A stretch of 64,000 nucleotides of DNA from Streptomyces fumanus (GCF_014655295.1 NZ_BNBI01000005.1:124001-188000), one strand, 5' to 3'. Counted from the first letter of the stretch, positions 16,635-25,257 are shown. Notes: a model not told the origin generated them from the sequence alone. Made by a program: numbers and translations.

Positions 16635-16671
16635 GAGCCGTTCCTGGGTGCACCGCTCCCAGGAACGGCTC
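16635..16671 (-). terminator. Hairpin terminator after the TOPRIM gene
   Basis: Perfect 14-bp arms, GAGCCGTTCCTGGG (16635-16648) and its complement (16658-16671), with a nine-base loop. It starts 34 bases past the stop of the minus-strand TOPRIM gene and precedes the next minus-strand gene, so it most likely ends that transcript. Confidence 0.6.
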
Positions 16672-16704
16672 CTTCCGCGCCCGGGCGCCCGCCCGCCGTG
16701 TCGG

Positions 16705-17316
16705 TCAGAGGGCCGCGAGCAGGCCGTCGAGCGGGGCCGGGACGCGGGCCGTGTCGAGGGACTCGGCGAGCAGCCGCCCGTAGCGGATCTTGCGGCCCTT
16801 CCTGGTGCCGAGGAAGCGCCGCAACTGCCGCTCGCGGGACCGGCCGTGCTGTGCGGGCTGGCTCAGGAAGGTCTGCCAGGGGCGCAGCTCGCCCTCGGCC
16901 CGGATGATCTCCTCGACCACCTCGGTGCCCAGCGCCCGGATCAGCTCGTCCTCCAGGTCGGACACGCATACGAAGAACCCGTCCCGGGGCGCCCGCGCCC
17001 GCTCCAGCGCGCGGTCGTAGAAGGGCCGTTCGCGCTCGTCGCACAGGCCCGTCAGGCGCAGCCCGAGGCCGGCCGGGCCGAGCAGGGCGGTGTACCGGCC
17101 GACGCTCATCGCGCCGCCCATCGGCAGCACGCACACGCCCTCGGCGGCCAGGTCCCGGCCCCGCCGGGCGGCCAGCGCCTCGACGGCCGCGAGGTCGCTC
17201 GGCCCCTCCAGCAGCACCACCGTCCGCACCCCCGGTGCCAGTTCACGCGCCGGTGCGCCGGAACCGCCGGCCGCCCAGTCGCCGACCGCACTCCGGAACG
17301 CCCGCATGTCCGCCAT
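16705..17316 (-). CDS. Stand-alone TOPRIM-domain protein (OLD-nuclease-like)
   Basis: A 203-residue protein made almost entirely of a TOPRIM domain like the C-terminal part of OLD-family nucleases. The signature glutamate is in VVLLEGPSDLAAVEAL, and the acidic metal motifs are in GLCDERERPF and CVSDLEDELI. No ATPase domain is fused and none lies next to it, unlike true OLD/Gabija-type GajA proteins. It may be a nuclease, nucleotidyl transferase or hydrolase. ATG 17316 is chosen; GTG 17331 would add five residues. A role in repair or defence is only a possibility. Confidence 0.75.
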   Translation of the reverse strand: MADMRAFRSAVGDWAAGGSGAPARELAPGVRTVVLLEGPSDLAAVEALAARRGRDLAAEGVCVLPMGGAMSVGRYTALLGPAGLGLRLTGLCDERERPFYDRALERARAPRDGFFVCVSDLEDELIRALGTEVVEEIIRAEGELRPWQTFLSQPAQHGRSRERQLRRFLGTRKGRKIRYGRLLAESLDTARVPAPLDGLLAAL

Positions 17317-17369
17317 GCGGCGAGTCTGCACCCTCGCCGGCGGCCCGGCACGGGAATTTCCGCCGCCGG

Positions 17370-17996
17370 TCAGGTCCCGTCCGGGGCGATGCCGGTGAGC
17401 AGGTTGGCGAGCAGGCGGTCGGTGAATTCCCGGTCCAGGGGCAGGCCCGCCGGCAGCAGCAGCCGGTGGTAGCAGGCGCCCCAGAGCTGGTCGACGACCG
17501 TCTCCAGGTCGACGCCGGCCCGGATCTGCCCCAGCTCACGGGCGCGCGCCAGCCGCTCCACCGCGAGCCCGCGCCGCTTGCGCACGTACTGCTCGGACAG
17601 TGCCGCCGCCAGGCCGGGATCGCTCTGCGCGGCCCCCACGATCCCGGCGAGCACGGGCCCGTGCCGCTCCACCAGGTCGACGAAGGCGTGGAGCTGCTCG
17701 GTCAGGTCGCGCCGGATGTCACCGGTGTCCGGGAAGGCGAGCGTCCGCTCGAACACGCTGAAGTACGCCTCGAAGGCCAGGCTCCCCGGCGACGGCCACC
17801 ACTTGTAGAGGGTCATCTTGCTGACGCCGGCCCGCGCGGCCACCTTGGCGAAGGTCACGCCCGGCATCCCGTCCGCCAGCAGCAGCTCGGCCGCCGCGGC
17901 CAGGGCGGCCCGGCGGACGTCGTCGGCGGGACGGCGGCCCCGGCCGGGCTTGAGCGTGGGCGCCGCGGGCGCCGCGGGCACGTCGCTGGACTCCAT
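17370..17996 (-). CDS. TetR/AcrR-family repressor of the SDR at 18163
   Basis: A 208-residue TetR protein: basic N-terminus GRGRRPADDVRR, HTH through VAARAGVSKMTLYKWW (about residues 30-70), then a helical ligand domain. ATG 17996 has GGAGGAG upstream. It is divergent from an SDR gene, with a 19-bp dyad between them as the likely operator. Confidence 0.85.
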   Translation of the reverse strand: MESSDVPAAPAAPTLKPGRGRRPADDVRRAALAAAAELLLADGMPGVTFAKVAARAGVSKMTLYKWWPSPGSLAFEAYFSVFERTLAFPDTGDIRRDLTEQLHAFVDLVERHGPVLAGIVGAAQSDPGLAAALSEQYVRKRRGLAVERLARARELGQIRAGVDLETVVDQLWGACYHRLLLPAGLPLDREFTDRLLANLLTGIAPDGT

Positions 17997-18064
17997 GGCC
18001 GTACTCCTCCTCCGGCGACTTCGGCCGCACTCGTCGTACTCGTCGCACTGGTTCGGACGAACTA

Positions 18065-18083
18065 TGTGGACAGACAGTCTACA
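18065..18083. promoter_or_regulatory. TetR operator dyad
   Basis: TGTGGAC and GTCTACA arms around five bases (one mismatch in seven) in the AT-rich gap between the TetR and SDR starts. Likely binding site of the adjacent TetR repressor; a further AT-rich stretch follows to 18113. Confidence 0.5.
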
Positions 18084-18162
18084 TACGAGTTAATGTACTA
18101 GCAGTCCATATAAGCGCGGCGGAGCGGCCGTCGTCGCACCGCCGGAAGGAAAGAGGGCCGTC

Positions 18163-18909
18163 ATGACCACCACACAGCGGACACCGGAGCGGGTCGCCGT
18201 CGTCACCGGGGGATCGGGCGGGATCGGCGGCGCGGTGGCCCGCCGGCTCGCCGCCGCGGGCACGGCGGTCGTCGTGCACTACTCCGGCGGCCGGGCGCGG
18301 GCCGACGAGGTGGTGGAGCGGATCACCGCAGAGGGCGGCACCGCCGTCGCGGCACGGGCCGACCTCGCGGACGCCGACGAGGCGGCCGCGCTCTTCGCCG
18401 CCGCCGAGGAACACTTCGGCGGTGTCGACGTGGTCGTCAACACCGCCGGAATCATGCTGCTCGCCCCGCTGGCCGAGATGGACCTGGACGACTTCGACCG
18501 GATGCACCGGATCAACGTCCGGGGCACCTTCGTCGTCTCCCGGTTGGCCGCCCGCACCCTGCGGCCGGGCGGCGCGCTGATCAACTTCTCCACCTCGGTG
18601 ACCCGGCTCCAGCAGCCCACGTACGCCGCCTACGCCGCGACCAAGGGGGCGGTGGAGGCGATGACCCTGATCCTCGCCCGGGAGCTGCGCGGCCGGGACA
18701 TCACCGTCAACGCGGTGGCGCCCGGCCCGACGGCCACGCCGCTGTTCCTGGACGGCAAGAGCGAGCAGACGGTCGAGCGGCTGGCCGCCGCCGCGCCGCT
18801 GGAGCGGCTCGGCACCCCGGACGACATCGCGGAGACGGTCGCCTTCCTGGCCGGTCCGGGGCGCTGGATCAACGGCCAGGTGCTGTACGCCAACGGCGGC
18901 ATCGCCTGA
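18163..18909 (+). CDS. SDR-family oxidoreductase (FabG-like)
   Basis: A 248-residue classical SDR with every motif intact: VTGGSGGIGGA for cofactor binding, VVNTAGI, the catalytic Ser (NFSTSVT), YAATK, and the C-terminal GQVLYANGGIA. The Arg or Lys after the first strand that selects NADPH is not obvious. It is probably induced by a ligand of the divergent TetR. Substrate unknown; it resembles stress-linked SDRs often paired with TetR in actinomycetes. Confidence 0.87.
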   Translation: MTTTQRTPERVAVVTGGSGGIGGAVARRLAAAGTAVVVHYSGGRARADEVVERITAEGGTAVAARADLADADEAAALFAAAEEHFGGVDVVVNTAGIMLLAPLAEMDLDDFDRMHRINVRGTFVVSRLAARTLRPGGALINFSTSVTRLQQPTYAAYAATKGAVEAMTLILARELRGRDITVNAVAPGPTATPLFLDGKSEQTVERLAAAAPLERLGTPDDIAETVAFLAGPGRWINGQVLYANGGIA

Positions 18910-18963
18910 GCCCGGGCGCCGGCGCGGCACCCGGGCTCGGCCCCGGCCGGGTGTCCGGCCGGG
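18908..18963. terminator. Tandem hairpins between convergent genes
   Basis: Two GC-rich stem-loops in a row: GAGCCCGGG/CCCGGGCTC (18908-18938) and CCCGGCCGG/CCGGCCGGG (18942-18963). They lie between the stops of the SDR (plus) and the flavin oxidoreductase (minus) and should act as a bidirectional terminator. Confidence 0.55.
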
Positions 18964-18970
18964 CGGTGGC

Positions 18971-20047
18971 TCAGGGGCGCCAGCCGTACTGCGGCGGGAT
19001 CCGCACGTCGGCACCCAGTTCGCGGGCGGCGCGGCGGGCCCAGGTGGGCTCGCGCAGGAGCTGCCGGCCGATCAGCACCGCGTCGGCCTCGCCGTTGGCG
19101 AGGATCTTCGCGGCCTGCTCCGGGTCGGTGATCTCGCCGACCGCCGCCACCGGCATCTCCGTCTCGCGCCGGACCCGCTCGGCGAACGGCACCTGGTAGT
19201 TCGGGCCGACCGGGATGCTCACCCCGGCCGCGTTGCCGCCGGTGGAGATGTCCATCAGGTCCACGCCGTGCTCGGTCAGCACCCGGGCCAGGGCGACCGT
19301 GTCGTCCGGCGTCCAGCCGCCCTGCTCCAGCCAGTCGGTGGCGGAGACCCGGAAGAACAGCGGGAGCTCGTCGGGCCACTCCTCGCGTACGGCGTCCACC
19401 ACCTCGACGGCCAGCCGGATCCGGTTCTCGAAGGAACCGCCGTAGGCGTCGGTGCGGGTGTTGCTGTGCGGGGAGAGGAAGTTGCCGATCAGGTAACCGT
19501 GGGCGCCGTGGATCTCGACGACCTGGAACCCGGCCTTGAGCGCCAGTCGCGTGGAGACGCGGAACCGCTCCACGACCTCGCCGATCTCCTCGACGGTCAG
19601 CTCGCGCGGCACCTTCAGCCCCGGGTAGGCGACGGCACTGGGGCCGACCGGCTCCCAGCCGTGCTCCTCGGGACCGACCGGGCGGTCCCCGTCCCACGGG
19701 CGGCTGGTCGACGCCTTGCGGCCGGCGTGGCCGAGCTGGATGCCGGGGACGGTGCCCTGCTCCTTGAGGAACGAGGTGATCCGGCTCAGGCCCTCGGCCT
19801 GGGCGTCGTTCCACAGCCCCAGGTCCTGGGGGGAGATCCGGCCCTCGGGCGCGACACCGGTCGCCTCCACGATGATCAGCCCGGTGCCGCCGGCCGCCCG
19901 CGCGCCGTAGTGCTGGAAGTGCCAGTCCGTCGGCACACCCTGCGCCGGCCCCTCGGGCGCGGCGGAGTACTGGCACATCGGGGGCATCCACACCCGGTTG
20001 GGCAGGGTCACGGACCGCAGGGTGTACGGCTCGAACAGGGCGCTCAC
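18971..20047 (-). CDS. NADH:flavin oxidoreductase, Old Yellow Enzyme family (YqjM-like)
   Basis: A 358-residue FMN TIM-barrel ene-reductase. The YqjM-type signature is clear: the N-terminal RVWMPPMCQYSA with the redox-tuning Cys, the catalytic EIHGAHGYLIGNFLSPHSN, GGSFENR, and the C-terminal GRQLLREPTWARR phosphate-binding part. It reduces activated C=C bonds of enones or quinones with NAD(P)H, usually as electrophile detoxification. GTG 20047 is preceded by GGGAG. Its promoter carries two identical 16-bp dyads, so it is likely inducible, but no regulator gene is adjacent. Confidence 0.87.
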   Translation of the reverse strand: MSALFEPYTLRSVTLPNRVWMPPMCQYSAAPEGPAQGVPTDWHFQHYGARAAGGTGLIIVEATGVAPEGRISPQDLGLWNDAQAEGLSRITSFLKEQGTVPGIQLGHAGRKASTSRPWDGDRPVGPEEHGWEPVGPSAVAYPGLKVPRELTVEEIGEVVERFRVSTRLALKAGFQVVEIHGAHGYLIGNFLSPHSNTRTDAYGGSFENRIRLAVEVVDAVREEWPDELPLFFRVSATDWLEQGGWTPDDTVALARVLTEHGVDLMDISTGGNAAGVSIPVGPNYQVPFAERVRRETEMPVAAVGEITDPEQAAKILANGEADAVLIGRQLLREPTWARRAARELGADVRIPPQYGWRP

Positions 20048-20117
20048 AGAGGTCTCCCGTCGACGGAAAGGTCGGTCACGCCGGCCGCGCACGACACCGG
20101 ACGCGACCGCCGCCTCG

Positions 20118-20167
20118 TACGATAACTCTCGTAATACGGCACCCGTCAAATTACGACACCCCTCGTA
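20118..20167 (-). promoter_or_regulatory. Twin dyads TACGA-N6-TCGTA in the OYE promoter
   Basis: Perfect TACGA/TCGTA dyads at 20118-20133 and 20152-20167, 34 bases centre to centre. On the minus strand a TTGACG -35-like box lies between them and the -10 region overlaps the promoter-proximal copy. The layout suggests a repressor or redox sensor encoded elsewhere. Confidence 0.5.
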
Positions 20168-20238
20168 CAAGCGGCCCCTCTCGCACGACCCGCCGAGCCG
20201 CCGAGCCGCCGGCCTCGGACCGGCCGCCGCCGGGGCCG

Positions 20239-20280
20239 GGCTCCCGCCCGGGAAACCGGCTGGAACCCCGGGCGGGAGCC
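20239..20280. other. Strong inverted repeat just upstream of the APH-like gene
   Basis: Perfect 14-bp arms, GGCTCCCGCCCGGG (20239-20252) and its complement (20267-20280), with a 14-base loop. It lies between divergent genes and ends 16 bases before ATG 20297, so it is not an ordinary terminator. It may be a 5' leader hairpin limiting ribosome access or a stalled-transcription element. Confidence 0.5.
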
Positions 20281-20296
20281 GTGCTGGGATGACGGG

Positions 20297-21304
20297 ATGA
20301 CGGTGCACGACGTGTCCCCGGCCGTGGACCGGGGTTCCTACCCGCGGACGGTGACGCCCTGGGAGCGAGCCGACTGGCGGGCGGCGGCTTCGGACTGGGC
20401 GGAGCGGCGGCTCGCCGCGCGGGGACTGCGGGAGACCGGCCCGCGCAGTGTCCGGCTGCGGCCGTGGTCCGTGCTGGTGCGGCTGCCCGTCGAAGGGGGC
20501 GGTGCCGTCTGGTTCAAGGCCAACCCGCCCGCGAGCGCCTTCGAGGCCGGGCTCACCGCCGCCCTGTCCCGCTGGGTGCCGGAACACGTCCTGCGGCCGA
20601 TCGCCGTCGACACCGCCCGGGGCTGGTCGCTGCTCCCCGACGGGGGCGCCCTCTTCCGCCACGTACTCGACCGCGGACCCGCCGACCCGCGCGCCTGGGA
20701 GGAGCCGCTGCGGCGGTACGCGGAGATGCAGCGCGCCCTGGTCCCGCGCGCCGACGCCATGGAACGGCTCGGCGTGCCGAGCGCGCGGACCGGCGCCCTG
20801 CCCGAGGCCGTCGACCGGATCGTCGCCGAGAACGCCGCCCTGCGGCCGGAGGACCGTGCGCGCCTGCGCGCGGTGCGCCCGCTCCTGGTGGACCGGTGCG
20901 CCGAACTGGCCGCCGCGGGCGTCCCGGACTCGCTCGACCATGCCGACCTGCACGACGGCCAGCTCTTCCGGCCCGCGCCGGGCCGCTACACCTTCTTCGA
21001 CTGGGGCGACGCCGCCGTCTCCCACCCCTTCCTGAGCTTCCTGGTCCCGGCCCGCAAGGCCCGCGAGCGGTTCGGGCCCGGTGTCCTGCCGCGACTGCGG
21101 GACGCCTATCTCGAACCCTGGACGGGAGCCGGCCGGACGGCGGCGGACCTGCGCCGCGCGTTGGCCCTGGCCGAGCCGCTGGGTGCCGTCGGCCGCGCGG
21201 CCTCCTGGGGCCGGCTGTTCCCCGGCACCGGCACGGCCGGCACGGCGGCGGCCGGTGCGGATGCGCTGCGCGAACTCTGCGCCGCCCTCGAAACGGCCGC
21301 CTGA
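20297..21304 (+). CDS. Aminoglycoside phosphotransferase (APH)-family protein
   Basis: A 335-residue kinase-fold protein. The catalytic loop DHADLHDGQLF and the metal-binding DWGDA (about residues 213-235) are those of the APH/choline-kinase superfamily. The N-lobe is divergent, with AVWFKANPP as the probable ATP lysine. Many Streptomyces paralogues phosphorylate small molecules other than antibiotics, so resistance should not be assumed. The ribosome site before ATG 20297 is weak and a strong hairpin lies directly upstream. Confidence 0.75.
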   Translation: MTVHDVSPAVDRGSYPRTVTPWERADWRAAASDWAERRLAARGLRETGPRSVRLRPWSVLVRLPVEGGGAVWFKANPPASAFEAGLTAALSRWVPEHVLRPIAVDTARGWSLLPDGGALFRHVLDRGPADPRAWEEPLRRYAEMQRALVPRADAMERLGVPSARTGALPEAVDRIVAENAALRPEDRARLRAVRPLLVDRCAELAAAGVPDSLDHADLHDGQLFRPAPGRYTFFDWGDAAVSHPFLSFLVPARKARERFGPGVLPRLRDAYLEPWTGAGRTAADLRRALALAEPLGAVGRAASWGRLFPGTGTAGTAAAGADALRELCAALETAA

Positions 21305-21376
21305 CGGAACGGGAACGGCGACCGGGCCCGGGACGCCGTCCGGCGGAAGCGGCGGCTTGCCTCGCCGGGACGCCGA

Positions 21377-21393
21377 TTTGCCGGATCGGCAAA
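21377..21393. promoter_or_regulatory. Perfect palindrome before the methyltransferase gene
   Basis: TTTGCCGGATCGGCAAA: 7-bp perfect arms with a 3-base centre, 113 bases upstream of the methyltransferase start. Probable repressor site; the protein that binds it is not obvious from neighbours. Confidence 0.45.
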
Positions 21394-21505
21394 GAAGCGT
21401 GCCGTTCCGGGGTGGTCGGGTGCAGGCTGCGGGGTGTGGAAGCGGGGATCGCCCGATGCCCGTTCCCTCACGTTCCGTCCCGTTCCGCCGTCGTCAGGAG
21501 GCAGC

Positions 21506-22141
21506 ATGAGCCGTACGTCCTTGCCGGACCAGCCCGCCGAGTACTGGGAGGCCCGGTACCGCGACGCGGGGCGGGTGTGGAGCGGCCGCCCGAACGAGCT
21601 GCTGGTGCGCGAGGCGGCCGGCCTCGCCCCCGGCACCGCCCTGGACCTCGGCTGCGGGGAGGGCGGCGACGCGGTGTGGCTGGCCGGGCGGGGCTGGCGG
21701 GTCACCGGCGTCGACATCTCCGCCACCGCGCTGGAGCGCGCCGCCCGGCACGCCGCCGAGGCGGGCGTCGGCGACCGCGTCTCATGGGAGCGCCACGAAC
21801 TGGGCGTGACCTTCCCCGAGGGCTCCTTCGACCTGGTCAGCGCGCACTACCTGCAGTCCCCGGTCGCCCTCGACCTGCGGCGGGTGCTGCGCCGGGCGGC
21901 CGACGCGGTCGCGGCCGGCGGCACCCTGCTGATCGTGCTGCACGCGGGCTGGCCGTCCTGGCAGACCCAGCCGCCGTTCGACGCGGAGTTCCCCACGCTG
22001 GACGGTGTCCTCGACGACCTCGGGCTCGCCGAGGGGGAGTGGACGGTGGAGACCCGGGAGACCGTCCGCCGGGCCTCCGCCGCCCCGGACGGCACGGCCG
22101 GGCACCGCGACGACCACGTGTGGCGGCTGCGCCGGGCGTAG
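21506..22141 (+). CDS. Class I SAM-dependent methyltransferase
   Basis: A 211-residue Rossmann-fold methyltransferase. Motif I is LDLGCGEGGDAVWLAGRGW, motif II VTGVDIS, and the later motif FDLVSAHYLQSP. It resembles the TehB-like/thiopurine-type small-molecule methyltransferases. ATG 21506 has AGGAGG upstream. Substrate unknown. A palindrome about 110 bases upstream suggests regulated expression. Confidence 0.82.
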   Translation: MSRTSLPDQPAEYWEARYRDAGRVWSGRPNELLVREAAGLAPGTALDLGCGEGGDAVWLAGRGWRVTGVDISATALERAARHAAEAGVGDRVSWERHELGVTFPEGSFDLVSAHYLQSPVALDLRRVLRRAADAVAAGGTLLIVLHAGWPSWQTQPPFDAEFPTLDGVLDDLGLAEGEWTVETRETVRRASAAPDGTAGHRDDHVWRLRRA

Positions 22142-22213
22142 CGGGCACCCGGCGACTGTGCCGGGCCGGGCCGGGTACTCAGCCCGCCCACCGTGCGACC
22201 AGGGAGCGGAGAC

Positions 22214-23893
22214 ATGACCGGAAACCACCGGACGGCGGACGACCCCGCCGGGCGTCTGCGGCGAACCGCCGCCGAGGTGTTCGGGTGGGAGCGGCTCACC
22301 GCCGAGCAGCTCCAGGCCATGGAGGCCGTGCTGGACGGCCGCGACACCCTCGTCGTGATGCCGACCGGGTCCGGCAAGTCGGCCGTCTACCAGGTCCCCG
22401 GGGTACTGCTGGACGGCCCGGTGGTCGTCGTGTCGCCGCTGCTGGCGCTCCAGCGCGACCAGATCGCCGGCCTGCCCGAGGGCGAGGACGCGCCCGGCGC
22501 CGTCGCCGTGAACTCCACCCTCACGGCGGCCGGCGCCGAGGCCGCGTGGGAGGCGGTGCGCTCGGGCGCGGCCCGGTTCCTGTACCTGTCGCCCGAACAA
22601 CTGGCCAAGGACGAGGTGGTCGACGAGCTGGCCGCCGCCGCACCCGCCCTGTTCGTCGTGGACGAGGCCCAGTGCGTCGCCTCCTGGGGGCACGACTTCC
22701 GGCCCGACTACCTCCGCCTGGAACAGGCCGTACGCCGGGTCGGCCGCCCCCCGCTGCTCGCCCTGACCGCGACCGCCGCCCCGCCCGTCCGCGAGGAGAT
22801 CGTCGCCCGCCTCGGCATGGACCGGCCCCGGCTGACCGTCACCAGCTTCGACCGGCCCAACATCCGGCTGGAGGCCCGCCGCTTCCTCGACGAGGACGAC
22901 CGGCGCCGCGCGCTCGTCGAACGCGCCGCCGCCGAGCCCAAGCCCGGCATCGTCTACGCCGCCACCCGCAAGGAGACCGAGGAGTACGCCGAGCAGCTCG
23001 CCGCCCTCGGACTGACCGCCGTCGCCTACCACGCCGGGCTGCCCGGCGCCGAGCGCGCCCGGGTCCACGACGCCTTCCTCGCCGGCCGCACCGACGTGGT
23101 GGTGGCCACCTCGGCGTTCGGGATGGGCATCGACAAGGAGGACGTACGGTTCGTGCTGCACGCCTCGCTGCCGGGCTCACTGGACGCCTACTACCAAGAG
23201 ATCGGCCGCTGCGGCCGGGACGGCGAACCGGCCCTCGCGGTGCTGCACCACCGCCCCGAGGACACCGGCATGCAGTACTGGTTCGCCGGCCGCACCCCGG
23301 GCCACGACACCCTCACCGAGGTCGCCGACGCCGTACGCGACCACGAGGACGACCCCGCCGACCTGGACGCGCTGCGCCGCGAGACCGGACTGTCCCGCAA
23401 CCGCGTCACCACCGCCGTGAACCTGCTGGAGGAGGCCAGGGCCGTCGCCACCGGCGCGGACGGCGAGGTCCGCCCGGACCAGGACACCCCGCCGGAGGCC
23501 GCCGCGGAACGGGCCGAGGAGGCCGCCGAGGCGCACCGCGTCACCGACCGCACCCGGGTCGACATGGCCCGGGCCTACGCCGAGACCACCGGGTGCCGGC
23601 GCCGGTTCCTGCTGGGCTACTTCGGCGAGGAGTACGAGCCCCCGTGCGGCAACTGCGACGGCTGCGACGCCCGGGAGGACGAGGACGCGTCCCCGCGGGC
23701 CGAGCACCCCGCGGCCTCCGCCTATCCCGTGGGGGCCCGTGTGCGGCACCGCGAGTGGGGCGAGGGCATGGTGCTGAGCGAGGACGGCGACCGGATCACC
23801 GTCCAGTTCGAACGGGTCGGCTACCGCACGCTCTCCCTGGACGCGCTGGCCGAGCAGGACGACCTGCTCACCGTGGTCACCGAGGAGCCCTGA
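22214..23893 (+). CDS. recQ: RecQ-family ATP-dependent DNA helicase
   Basis: A 559-residue superfamily 2 helicase. Walker A is MPTGSGKS, motif II is DEAQ rather than the usual DEAH and is followed by the RecQ aromatic loop (CVASWGHDFRPDY), and motif VI is EIGRCGRDG. The zinc-binding region (GCRRRFLLGYFGEE ... CGNCDGCD) follows. Instead of a full winged-helix/HRDC tail it ends in a small beta-rich domain, VGARVRHREWGEGMV, like DUF3553. It unwinds branched DNA in recombination repair. A shorter actinobacterial RecQ type. Confidence 0.9.
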   Translation: MTGNHRTADDPAGRLRRTAAEVFGWERLTAEQLQAMEAVLDGRDTLVVMPTGSGKSAVYQVPGVLLDGPVVVVSPLLALQRDQIAGLPEGEDAPGAVAVNSTLTAAGAEAAWEAVRSGAARFLYLSPEQLAKDEVVDELAAAAPALFVVDEAQCVASWGHDFRPDYLRLEQAVRRVGRPPLLALTATAAPPVREEIVARLGMDRPRLTVTSFDRPNIRLEARRFLDEDDRRRALVERAAAEPKPGIVYAATRKETEEYAEQLAALGLTAVAYHAGLPGAERARVHDAFLAGRTDVVVATSAFGMGIDKEDVRFVLHASLPGSLDAYYQEIGRCGRDGEPALAVLHHRPEDTGMQYWFAGRTPGHDTLTEVADAVRDHEDDPADLDALRRETGLSRNRVTTAVNLLEEARAVATGADGEVRPDQDTPPEAAAERAEEAAEAHRVTDRTRVDMARAYAETTGCRRRFLLGYFGEEYEPPCGNCDGCDAREDEDASPRAEHPAASAYPVGARVRHREWGEGMVLSEDGDRITVQFERVGYRTLSLDALAEQDDLLTVVTEEP

Positions 23894-23897
23894 CCCC

Positions 23898-25073
23898 TCA
23901 AGCCGCCCCGTGCCCCGCCCACGCCCGTGCGCGCAGGTCCGCGTGGAGCAGTACGTCCGCGGCGGTGCACGCCAGCGCCTGCGTCACGGCCGGCAGGACC
24001 GCGCGGGCCCGTTCCGAGGCGGCGGCCGCGGCGAACTCGGGGGTGTGGTCGGAGCCGTCCTCGTCCATGATCGCCACGAAGGGGTGGATCGCGGGCACCC
24101 GCGCGCTGACGTTGCCGATGTCCGAGGAGCCGAGATACACCCCCGGCGCGGGCGCCGTCAACGTGATGCCCGCCCGGGACAGGTGCGCGGCGAACCGGTC
24201 GGAGAGCACCGCGCTGTCCCGGAAGTGGTCGTAGCGGACCGTCGCCCGGGTCACCTCCGCCCGCGTCCCGGTCGCCCGCGCGACCCCCTCGGCACACTCC
24301 CGCAGGCGCCCGGTCAGCTCGTCCAGCGCCCCCGTGGTCGCCGCCCGCAGCCCGAACAGCCCCTCCGCGTACTCCGGCACGATGTTGGTGGCCGTCCCGC
24401 CGTGCGTGACGATGCCCTGCACGTGCGACGCATCCGGCAGCCTCCGCCCCAGCACGTTCAGCACGTTGAACAGCTCCACCAGGGCGGCGAGGGCGTCGAC
24501 GCCCTCCGCCGGGTTGCCCGTCGGATGCGCGGCCCGCCCGTGGAAGGCCACCCGGTACTGCACCTGCGCGATCAGCGGCGCCCACCGCCAGTCGTGCACG
24601 CCCGGGTGGAACATCAGCGCCGCGTCCACCTCGTCGAAGACCCCGGCCTCCGCCTCGACCGCCTTGCCGCCGCCGCCCTCCTCGGCCGGTGTGCCCACCG
24701 CCAGGACGGCGCCCGGGGTGCCGTCCAGCACCTCGCGCAGGGCGAGGGCCGCGCCCAGGCCCGCCGCCGCGATGAGGTTGTGGCCGCAGGCGTGCCCGAG
24801 GCCCGGCAGGGCGTCGTACTCCAGCAGCAGGGCCACGGCGGGCCGCCCGGTGCCGGACCGCGCCACGAACGCCGTCTCCAGCCCGGCGACCGGGCGCCGC
24901 ACGTCGAAGCCGGCGCGCTCCAGCTCCCCGGCGAGCAGCGCCGCCGCCCGGTGCTCGGCGAAGGCGTACTCGGGATCGGCGTGCAGGCGCGAGGCCACCT
25001 CCCACAGGGCGTCGGCCCGGCCCGCCACCTCGGTACGGAGCTGGTCGTGCACGTCCTGCGGGGTGCGGGTCAC
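23898..25073 (-). CDS. M20-family amidohydrolase (AbgB/aminobenzoyl-glutamate hydrolase-like)
   Basis: A 391-residue M20 metallopeptidase. Metal ligands are visible in GHACGHNLIAAAG and GTPAEEGGGGK, with the dimerisation-domain histidine in FHGRAAHPTGNP. It hydrolyses amide bonds of N-acyl amino acids or dipeptides; the AbgB-like subgroup fits best. GTG 25073 has GGGAGG five bases upstream. It is convergent with recQ (four bases between stops) and divergent from the peptide operon at 25352. Confidence 0.83.
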   Translation of the reverse strand: MTRTPQDVHDQLRTEVAGRADALWEVASRLHADPEYAFAEHRAAALLAGELERAGFDVRRPVAGLETAFVARSGTGRPAVALLLEYDALPGLGHACGHNLIAAAGLGAALALREVLDGTPGAVLAVGTPAEEGGGGKAVEAEAGVFDEVDAALMFHPGVHDWRWAPLIAQVQYRVAFHGRAAHPTGNPAEGVDALAALVELFNVLNVLGRRLPDASHVQGIVTHGGTATNIVPEYAEGLFGLRAATTGALDELTGRLRECAEGVARATGTRAEVTRATVRYDHFRDSAVLSDRFAAHLSRAGITLTAPAPGVYLGSSDIGNVSARVPAIHPFVAIMDEDGSDHTPEFAAAAASERARAVLPAVTQALACTAADVLLHADLRARAWAGHGAA

Positions 25074-25257
25074 GGTGGCCTCCCGGTGTCGGATGCGTCC
25101 TCGTCCGGCCGTCGGACGAGCCTGGTCCGCCCCGGGTTCCACCACCGGGTGCGGGGACACCCGCCGGTCCCGGCGCCCCCAGGCACCGGACGCGGCCCCG
25201 CCGCCCACCGCCGCCCCACCCCCTGTCCGGTATGCCCGATTATGTTGAAAAACTTAC

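Noticed and set aside
20297..21304. Aminoglycoside resistance determinant
   Set aside because: Only the superfamily catalytic motifs are present; Streptomyces carries many APH-like kinases with other substrates and no antibiotic cluster is adjacent.
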